Assembly (NCBI GenBank): GCA_965223435.1
Contig: CBDCWQ010000004.1
Location: 1-64,000, forward strand
Origin: CBDCWQ01 sp965223435
Lineage (GTDB): Bacteria; Myxococcota; Kuafuiibacteriia; Kuafuiibacteriales; Kuafuiibacteriaceae
Direction: 5' to 3'
Length of the DNA stretch: 64,000 nucleotides
Both the position numbers and the translations under genes were made by a program. Shown piece by piece: positions 1 through 7,800 of this stretch; the first letter of the stretch is position 1, and every line of letters begins with the position of its first letter. The notes below the pieces were generated by a model that worked only from the letters and a program-made list of their open reading frames with translations, had not been told where the DNA came from and searched no databases.

Positions 1-3000
1 GCAACAGACGCCGCCGTTAAGGAGCGGGCAGAGATGTCTCCATCGAGCGTGGTAAACGTCTTTGCATTGTCCACATTCTCACCATGAATGACGAGCGAGA
101 TGCCACCAGAACCAACTTCATCTGATTGGAACTGAATATATGCACTCTCAATCGTTTTCCCCTGAGGAATAGCAACCCCATTGAAGCGCAAACCAACTTT
201 TTGGTTTCTGCTGCCATCATCCACCAATTCAAGATCCGAACTTCTTAGATACATTCGCGAACCATTCCGTTCTTCTGCATCATCCGAACTCATTGAGATT
301 GGAATAGTTAGCGTCGAATCACTACCCGTGGCGTTGACGGTGATCTTCACCAATGCCGTCACAGTGTCACCATTGCTATCTGTGACAGCATATGTAAGCG
401 TGTCCGTCCCGTTGAAATTGGCATCGGGGGTATAGTTGATCGAGTCGTCCCTTGGATTGCCCACTGTACCTCCATTGTGGACAGTGGCGGTCCCGCTATT
501 GGGTAAAGAAGTGATGGTAATATCCATCGCTGAAGGACCATCACGACCAAAACTATCGTTGGCCGTCACAGCTGGCGTGAGCGTAACCGTATCGCTGTTT
601 TCAGGTATCGTATAGTTGTCGTCTTGCGGAGAGGGCAGAGAATTGATGGGTTCACTATTCTGAGCCAATTCGACGTGTAAGATCGGGGCCGCTCCATTGC
701 CCTCAAAACTCTCTGCGGTGCGTTCTCCACTTCCGCTGAAAATGAGTACCAGTGCATTTTTGGCTTTCCAGCCACGGCGGTTCACGATCGCTTGAATGAT
801 GGGAGAAATATCGGAGGTCTTCTGTGTGGACCCCACGATGGACCACGGAGCTGGCGACCACGTCACCGTGGGTCCGAACAGCGGTCTAGCAGATATACTC
901 CCGCCTTCGTTGGTAAAGGTTTGGGCGTTGTCGGTCGCTTCTCCTTGGATGCGGATTGAGGTAGCGCCTGAGTCCACCTCATCTACCTGAAACTGGACAT
1001 ACGCGTTAACGACATCCGCCCCTCCGGAGATATTGACGCCAGAAAATCGAAGACCAATTTTTTGTTGTCGTGAGCCGTCTCTTACAAATTCCAAATCGCT
1101 ACTGCTAAGAATGACACGCTTTGATGAACCTTGTCGTTCCTCAGCGTCGTCTGATCCGGACTGAATAGGAATGTCCAAGACAACACTGGGCTGCGCACGC
1201 TCTGCTACTTCAACAACCACCGTATCAGAGCTTTCTCGTGCGCCGTCGTTCGCTGTCAGGCGCAACACGTACGTACCAGACCGAGAAAACTCAACCCGAG
1301 TACTTGCCTGCGAAGGATCATCAAAAATAGCGGTCCCCGGTCCGGTGTCCACACTCCATGCGATTGTCACCGAGGGTGGGGTGGGCAAGCCATCATCAGC
1401 CACAGTACCCTGTAAATCCAACGTATTTGAGACATCAACGGCAGCATCAGGCCCTGCGTGAACCTGAGGGGCGACATTCGCCGTTAGGGTCGGACCGAGA
1501 TCTGATCGCCAAGTCGTGCCCGCCCCGAAATATCGAGTCATCGGCACCCAATTAAAAGCCACGCGAGGATCCGGCTGTGACGGCGGCAACTCCTTTGTAT
1601 GGTGTTCAGCCAATAGTTCGTAATACGTCATCTCCACGGCGTTCAGAAACCGGCCGCGACTTTCGGCAACAAACGCGGTTCTGAAGTGTTTTTGGGACGC
1701 CGTAGGACCTGGGCTGCGAACGCCGTGAAGATCAATGATGTCTTCAATGGTCACAGTCCTGACAATGTCGTCAGAAAGGACCGGCTCATTGGCTCCGCAA
1801 CTCTTGAAACTCTCACTGCTTTGAAATAACACCGGGGGAACCTCGGCCGCTTCGATGAGACCCATCATATACAGATCTATTGGGGGGGCATAGTGCCCTC
1901 CATTTCTTCCCTCGTCACAATTTCGTGTATAGGTTCCATCCAGATTGTCGATCCACTCTAAGCCTCCCAAAAGGCTGCCCGCACTGGAAAGATGACTATA
2001 ATGGGCACCACTGGAGTCTCTGAGTAGCGGACTATAGGAGGCCCACTGATGTACCATTTCATGAACAGCGTTGTTGCTGGTGATGCCCCGATCATAAGCG
2101 TCGAGAAAATTCATCCCTTTCAGACGCCCACCGCTTCCGTACAAACCTGATGTGTCGAATTGCCCTTGCCCTGTCCCGCTATAGTCAACTCGCACCGGGA
2201 AATGGTAACCCGCAAGAAAATTTCGAAGGGACTGTTCCGGAAGAAATTCGACTTTGTAGGTTGAGAAAAAAGTGAAGAAATCAAACACGTCCGGGAAATA
2301 CTGATAAATGGCCTGGGTGAATTCAGATATATTTTGAATGGGGTCCAAACGGCGCATGCTTTGTTGGGTTCTATCAATATTCGACTTGATATTGATGAGG
2401 TGTTTCGTTGTGGCGATCTCGGCAGACAATCGAGTCACATTTTTGAGAGGGATGTCGGCACTTAAGACACCAACGGCCGGGCGAAGCAGAAACTCCGATT
2501 CGGTCCCATCCAACTCCAGGACTCGAATGGTTGCCACATCTTTGGCCTTCAGTCCGGCAATACTGTCGGCTTGTTCCGCATAATAGGGATTAGAAGGCGA
2601 GATCTGAGATACTCGGAACGGTCCGGCAGTATAGATAAAATCTCCTGCGACCCGATCTTCCCCAAGACCATCGTCCTTCATTTCGAGCACCCGAGACTGT
2701 GGAAGAATAATCGATGGCGAAGCCACATCAAAAAAGACTTTCTGAACGAGGCCATTGACGTTTACTTCTAGACGAAAAGAATCCACACCATTGTCTCTGA
2801 CGACCCCTGGAATTGTTTCCCAGCCTCTAGAATTCTCAGGGAGTGTGGAAGTTGCTCGGGCACCGAGTTGTTTTGTTTCAGCGGATGACAGCAAAGATCT
2901 TGATGTCTCAGTGTGGGCGCAAACAATTGGAATTCCGTGAGGGTCAATGGCGTGAATCGTGTTGGAGGATACGCCTTGTTTGCTCAACGCTTCCAACAAT

Positions 3001-3137
3001 TCGTCAGTGTTGTTCTTGGCGCATGCGGTTGAACCGATTGAAATTGAAAGCAAGCAAACAAAGAACTCCCCGTTGCCAACGTCAGCTGTTGTCCGCCGCT
3101 TGTCTCCAAAAGACCACGGTTGTCTTTGGTCTTTCAT
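1..3137 (-). CDS. Secreted zinc metallopeptidase-like multidomain protein (3' end outside window)
   Basis: The frame is open from an ATG at 3137 to the window edge, about 1,045 codons, and the C-terminus is missing. A hydrophobic segment ending at a Cys near residue 39 suggests export, possibly as a lipoprotein, although the lipobox is weak. Residues 359-363 read HEMVH, a zinc-binding HExxH motif, within an otherwise unrecognised domain of about 500 residues. After it come a PKD/Ig-like domain (about 556-650), a beta-rich unit beginning SDDAEERQG (about 660-790), a cadherin/Ig-like domain (about 800-930) and a second copy of the SDDAEE unit (from about 938). Each copy carries 'SSDLE', 'KxGLRFxGV' and 'AYxQFQxDE'. 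The architecture suggests an extracellular protease with repeated adhesion or carbohydrate-binding modules. The substrate is unknown. No strong ribosome site precedes the ATG, so the start is provisional. Confidence 0.75.
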   Translation of the reverse strand, partial: MKDQRQPWSFGDKRRTTADVGNGEFFVCLLSISIGSTACAKNNTDELLEALSKQGVSSNTIHAIDPHGIPIVCAHTETSRSLLSSAETKQLGARATSTLPENSRGWETIPGVVRDNGVDSFRLEVNVNGLVQKVFFDVASPSIILPQSRVLEMKDDGLGEDRVAGDFIYTAGPFRVSQISPSNPYYAEQADSIAGLKAKDVATIRVLELDGTESEFLLRPAVGVLSADIPLKNVTRLSAEIATTKHLINIKSNIDRTQQSMRRLDPIQNISEFTQAIYQYFPDVFDFFTFFSTYKVEFLPEQSLRNFLAGYHFPVRVDYSGTGQGQFDTSGLYGSGGRLKGMNFLDAYDRGITSNNAVHEMVHQWASYSPLLRDSSGAHYSHLSSAGSLLGGLEWIDNLDGTYTRNCDEGRNGGHYAPPIDLYMMGLIEAAEVPPVLFQSSESFKSCGANEPVLSDDIVRTVTIEDIIDLHGVRSPGPTASQKHFRTAFVAESRGRFLNAVEMTYYELLAEHHTKELPPSQPDPRVAFNWVPMTRYFGAGTTWRSDLGPTLTANVAPQVHAGPDAAVDVSNTLDLQGTVADDGLPTPPSVTIAWSVDTGPGTAIFDDPSQASTRVEFSRSGTYVLRLTANDGARESSDTVVVEVAERAQPSVVLDIPIQSGSDDAEERQGSSKRVILSSSDLEFVRDGSRQQKIGLRFSGVNISGGADVVNAYVQFQVDEVDSGATSIRIQGEATDNAQTFTNEGGSISARPLFGPTVTWSPAPWSIVGSTQKTSDISPIIQAIVNRRGWKAKNALVLIFSGSGERTAESFEGNGAAPILHVELAQNSEPINSLPSPQDDNYTIPENSDTVTLTPAVTANDSFGRDGPSAMDITITSLPNSGTATVHNGGTVGNPRDDSINYTPDANFNGTDTLTYAVTDSNGDTVTALVKITVNATGSDSTLTIPISMSSDDAEERNGSRMYLRSSDLELVDDGSRNQKVGLRFNGVAIPQGKTIESAYIQFQSDEVGSGGISLVIHGENVDNAKTFTTLDGDISARSLTAASV

Positions 3138-3291
3138 AGCGACACGGCTACGCAAACAATGTGCCACCCGAAATCGAACGAATATTTGCTCCGAGCGAGA
3201 CCTCCAAAGACCAGCGTCGGCCTAGGGTCTGGCTTCTGGGTGGACCATGCTGATCAGGGCCCGCTCCTACATATCGGGTTCAGGGACCCAC

Positions 3292-4362
3292 TCAAGGGGC
3301 CTGGGTATGGGAGGCTGCTGGCTGACTCTTGCAGCATGCTGGTTTGGCAGGGGGAGGCGTGGCTTTTGCGTGTCTTGGTCGGGATCGGCTTTTGAGCCAG
3401 CGATTGAGGTCGCGTAATGCGTACCCGAAAAGAATAAGGGTCAGAACGACCGAACAGGATACGGCCCACCACGAGACATTTTCGTGGTGAATAGCGGATC
3501 CCCGGCCGGTCCCCGGCAGAACAGAATCAAACAAAAGACCAAAGCCCACACTCCCCATCACGATGGTCAGCAGATAGACCCCCAGCGCGCGTCGCCCCAG
3601 CCCTCGGTATACGGCGCCCATGGTGGCGAGGTTGCTTGCAGGCCCTGCGATGAGAAAGACAAGCGCTGCACTTGGTGGAAGACCGGCTTCAACAAAGGAT
3701 GCTGCAATGGGGACTGAGGCCGTTGCGCAAACATACATGGGTAAGGAAACTACGATTGCGAAAAGAACCGGGATGAGCCGACCCTGAGCGGCAAGGTTGT
3801 TCATCCATGCGCTTGGTAGGTAGACCTCGATGGCAGCAGAAACAATGATTCCGATCACAACCCATCGCCAGATCGATCCGATGATGTCCGAGGCGTGGCT
3901 GAGCATGCTTTTTAGGGTGTGCCTGGCGGGCGCCTCGTGGCCTGAGGCATCTTGGGCCCGAGGGACGGACGGGGTACGGTCCAAGGTGTCGGTCATCCAC
4001 CCACCTACCAGACCGGTGACGGCTGCGCTGAATACCTTAAAAAGCGCAAAGGGAAGCCCCAAAAACGATGTGCTCACCAAGATGGAGTCGATTCCTGTTT
4101 GGGGGGTGCTGATCAAAAAGCCCACGGCCGCGCCCTTGCTGGCCCCATCTTTTTGCAGGCCGAGGCCCGCCGGGATGACACCACACGAACATAGAGGGAG
4201 GGGCACCCCCAAAAACACCGCCTTCATCACGCCCCCTTTGCCGCGAAGATGGCGTCTCAAGAAGTCTTGTGGGAGGAGCCCGTGCAGGAGTCCTGCGACC
4301 AGAGTCCCCAGCAACAGCCAGGGCGCAAGCGACAGCAGCGTATGACCCATGGCCCCCAGCAT
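3292..4362 (-). CDS. SO_0444-family Cu/Zn efflux permease (DUF318/YraQ-like)
   Basis: This 356-residue polytopic membrane protein has about eight hydrophobic segments. The family-type motif PLCSCGVIP lies near residue 55, CATASVPIAASF follows in the second half, and a Cys pair (ACCK) lies near the C-terminus. These fit the SO_0444-type permeases thought to export copper or zinc across the inner membrane. The ATG at 4362 is fixed by coupling: the upstream csoR stop and this start share one base (TAATG). A CsoR partner and the operator upstream argue for copper, but the substrate is inferred from context. The frame stays open a further 690 bases upstream, but that part is antisense to the next genes and Arg/Pro-rich, so it is not coding. 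Confidence 0.88.
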   Translation of the reverse strand: MLGAMGHTLLSLAPWLLLGTLVAGLLHGLLPQDFLRRHLRGKGGVMKAVFLGVPLPLCSCGVIPAGLGLQKDGASKGAAVGFLISTPQTGIDSILVSTSFLGLPFALFKVFSAAVTGLVGGWMTDTLDRTPSVPRAQDASGHEAPARHTLKSMLSHASDIIGSIWRWVVIGIIVSAAIEVYLPSAWMNNLAAQGRLIPVLFAIVVSLPMYVCATASVPIAASFVEAGLPPSAALVFLIAGPASNLATMGAVYRGLGRRALGVYLLTIVMGSVGFGLLFDSVLPGTGRGSAIHHENVSWWAVSCSVVLTLILFGYALRDLNRWLKSRSRPRHAKATPPPAKPACCKSQPAASHTQAP

Positions 4363-4652
4363 TATCGGGCTCCCATGCGTGCGTAGCGGGAAAAGACCTG
4401 TATAAGTTCGCTGATTTTTTGTTGCCGGTCGTCGTGGTCGCCGTGGTCGAAAGCTTCGGAAACACAGGTCTCCATATGACGAGCGAGGACGATCTCGCCG
4501 ATGCGGCCAAGGGCGCCTTGGACCGCTGAGGTTTGAATCAAGACATCCACGCAGTAGGCATCTTGCTCGATCATACGCTTGAGCGCGCATACCTGGCCCT
4601 CCGCGCGGGCCAAGCGGGCAAGGAGTTTCTTTTTTTGACCTTCGTCTAGCAT
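4362..4652 (-). CDS. csoR: CsoR/FrmR-family metal-sensing repressor
   Basis: This 96-residue all-helical protein has the CsoR pattern: an N-terminal RLARAEGQV helix, Cys in 'DAYCVDVL', then His and Cys in 'ARHMETC'. These three residues match the C-H-C set that binds Cu(I) in CsoR. Apo-CsoR represses its operon and copper binding releases it, which is established for the family. It is the first gene of a two-gene operon with the SO_0444-type permease, coupled by TAATG. A GGAGAG ribosome site precedes the ATG by five bases. The palindrome at 4673-4689 in its own promoter implies autoregulation. FrmR or NikR-like relatives lack the exact C-H-C set, so copper is the favoured ligand. Confidence 0.9.
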   Translation of the reverse strand: MLDEGQKKKLLARLARAEGQVCALKRMIEQDAYCVDVLIQTSAVQGALGRIGEIVLARHMETCVSEAFDHGDHDDRQQKISELIQVFSRYARMGAR

Positions 4653-4669
4653 CGGCTCTCCGTTTGGTC

Positions 4670-4698
4670 AAAATACCCCATGGGGGTATAGAACGCAA
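4670..4698 (-). promoter_or_regulatory. csoR promoter with CsoR operator in the spacer
   Basis: On the minus strand a -35-like TTGCGT (4698-4693) and a -10-like TATTTT (4675-4670) are separated by exactly 17 bases. The spacer is almost filled by the G-tract palindrome ATACCCCATGGGGGTAT (4673-4689, plus-strand reading). G-rich inverted repeats of this form are known CsoR boxes. Placing one between the promoter elements would give direct occlusion of RNA polymerase. The same box lies 115 bases upstream of the divergent alpha-2-macroglobulin gene, which could also feel it, but nothing else supports that. Confidence 0.8.
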
Positions 4699-4803
4699 GC
4701 GGGTTCGCCCGGGATCACGCTGTCCGCTGGTTGAGGCTTGCTTTGCTGGTGGGCCTAAGGGAAGCCACAAGGGTACCGCGATGGTTTCTCGTAGGGAGGG
4801 TGT

Positions 4804-7800
4804 ATGCGTGTCTTCAACCAGGTTGGCTGCTTGTTGTTCCTTTGGGCTTGGGTTTTGGGGTGCCGAGTTCCCGACGCCGAAGAGGCGGTGCCGCCCGAGG
4901 AGGTGACCGAGGACCGCCAGGATGCGCCCAAGACCGACCCGGTGGAGGCCGTGACGCGGGTGGCGCTCCGTCCGGTGATGGCTGCGCCTGGTCCCGTGGG
5001 CGTTGTGCCGTCCAAGTTCGTCATTGAGTTCACCCAAGATCTGGCCGAACGGCATCGGGTCAAAGCACCGGAAAAGACCGTCTTGCGCTTTTCGCCCCCG
5101 GTCGATGGCAGCCTTTCATTTACCCAGGCCTCTAAGCTTGAGTTTGTGCCCAAAGCCGCGTTTGCGCCCGGGACTGGATACGAAGTGACTTTGAAGTCGG
5201 TTCAAAGCAAGGATGGGGTGGTGCACGAGGGCGAAGAGGCCTGGAAACATCGCTTTGAGACGCCCTCCTTTTCGTTCGTGCGGGTGGACCTTCATCGGTT
5301 TCACGCCGCCAAGGCTCGGCTCGAGCTTGATCTGGTCTATAGCGCACCCGTGGAGTGGCAGGCTCTTCGGCGCGAGGCGCGCTGGCGCATCAAAGAGCGA
5401 CCGGTAGAGAAGGTTTCCTACCAGTCGCTCCGCAGCAAAAACCGCGTTCGGGTGGTGCTTAGAGACCGAAGGCTTACCGAGGGCGTTCGGGTTTCGGTTT
5501 CGATCTCAAAGGGCGTGCCTTACCTGTTTGATGCACAGGTGACCGCGGACGCCATCGAATCGTCGGTTGACGTGCCCAAAGGCAAGGCGCTCTCCATCAT
5601 GACTGCCTATGTCAAAGAGGGCGCCGGCGGTCACTTCATCACCGTGGTATGTCGCGATCTCGGGCACGGTGATGACACCATGTATTTTTGGGAAAGCGGC
5701 CAAGGATCCTACCGCGTGTCTCCCCGATGTGTGCTCGACGAGGACGACGCCAGAAGACATGTGCATATTCACCCAAAGGTCGATTTTTCAATTTCCCCAA
5801 CCCGAGGCGGGTTTCGAATCCTCGGGAAATTCGAACGCAAAAACTATACCCTACGGATTGAGCCCGGTGCGCGCTCGGTGGATGGCGGGATCGTCAAGAG
5901 GGGCTTTGAAAAGGTTTTCTCGATTCCTCTGCGCTCACCGCAACTCAGCTTTGTCGCCCAAGGTCGTTATGTCGCTCGCAAGGCGTTCAAGGGGCTTGCC
6001 ATCCGCCATATGAATGTGTCCACAGCCAAGCTTTCGGTCCGCCACATTCGCCCCGAGAATCTGGTTTTTTGGTTGGGCGAAAACCAAGAGAATGCGACGC
6101 TGCGCAACTCCGACTTGGTCTTGACGCGCAAGCTTCCACTTCGGCGTGAAGACGATCAGCTGATCACCACTTGGATGGATGGGGACACTCTGGTTCCAGC
6201 ACAAAGCCGGGGGGTGCTTGAATTCAAGCTCACTGGCTCGGGCGCGGAAGCGACGTCTCGCCTTCTTATGACCGACCTGAATCTGGTGGCCAAGCGACAG
6301 AGCGGAAACAATCAGGTGTCCGTCTGGGTGCTCGATGCCCACGACCACCAAGGGGTTGGCGGCGTGAAGGTTGTGCAAAAAGTGAAGAGCGGGCGTACGC
6401 TTTCGGAGTGTACGACCGATCTTGAAGGCGCCTGTGTGTTGGATGGCGTGCCCAAGGATGCGCTCGATAAGAGTCCGCCTTTTTTGCTGGTCGCCACCAA
6501 GGGAAATGATCTGAGTTATCTTCGGTACGAGGATTTTCCTCTAGAAACACCGGCCGACGTTCACGGGCGTTCTTACCGCGAAAAGAGCCCGTACCGGGCC
6601 GCTTTGTACAGCGATCGTGGTGTGTATCGACCCGGCGATGTGGCGCATGTTGCGGTGGCGGTACGTGAGCAAGGTGGCCAGGGCGCGCCGGCGGACATGC
6701 CGGTCATTTTGAGGCTGCTTGATCCCAAAAAGAAGGTGGTTCGGAAGGTCACCACCCGCACCAATGCTGCGGGCATGGTCAGCGCGGACTTCAAGTTTGC
6801 CCCCTTCGCAACCACCGGGATGTACCACGTTTATGCGTTGGCGGGCGGGCGCCGCATGGGTGAATATCGCTTGAGCGTTGAAGAATTTGTGCCGGAAAGG
6901 ATGAAAGTTGAGGCGAAGGCAGGCCAAGAAGATCTTCTTCTTCACGAACCGGGTGAGGCCGTTGTGAAAGCGCGTTATCTTTTTGGCGGGTCCGCTGAGG
7001 GAAGTCGGGTAGAGCTCGGATGCGAGCTGGTTCCGAGCGTTTTTAAGCCCAAAAAGAACCGAAAGTATCAGTATGGACCGTGGAAGATCAACAAGGCACC
7101 TTTTGCCCTCGGTTCTTCGAGTGGCCAACTTGGACCGAAGGAAAGTCGGATCCGCTGCCCCGCCTTCGCGGGCAAACGGGCGTTTGGGCCGGCCAAACTG
7201 ATGATGAACGCTTCGGTGTTTGAGGCCGGGAGCGGCAGGACAACCAGGGGTCAGGCCGCTCTATGGATGCATCCGGAGACCTTTTACTTGGGTCTGTATA
7301 CCGAAAGCTCAGAACTTCGGGCGCAAGATACGCTTGTGGTTGAGGGGCTTACGGTCGATTGGCACGGGAAACCGGTTGCGGTCATCGATTCGGTTGAACT
7401 CTTGCTTTACCGGGTCGAAGAGGAGCACGATTGGGTTTATGACGAGGCGGAGGGGACGTGGAGTCACCGACGTTATCAGCGGCTGGCCCTTGAGGCGAAA
7501 ACGACCAGTTCCGTCCAAGAGAATCGATTCAAGGCGAATTTTACCATCGCCTCCAGAGCGTCGGGCTTCGTCGTTCGGGCCCGGGCCCAAAAGGCGCAGT
7601 CTGAGCTGTTTGTGAAGGGGGTGGGGCAATTTTACTGGTGGGACGAAGACGGTGCAGGGGAAGATCGCACCCCTCGGCCACAAAAACCTGCACCGCTTGC
7701 GCTGAATGGTGACGAGCGCCTTCGGGTTTCGGGCAAACACGGCTTTTCATTTGTTTCGCCCTTCAAAGGGCGCGCGCTTTTGACTTTGGAGACCGATGAG

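Noticed and set aside
4363..5055. Upstream extension of the permease frame by 230 codons.
   Set aside because: It is antisense to csoR's neighbour region and the alpha-2-macroglobulin start, is Arg/Pro-rich, and conflicts with the clear TAATG start.
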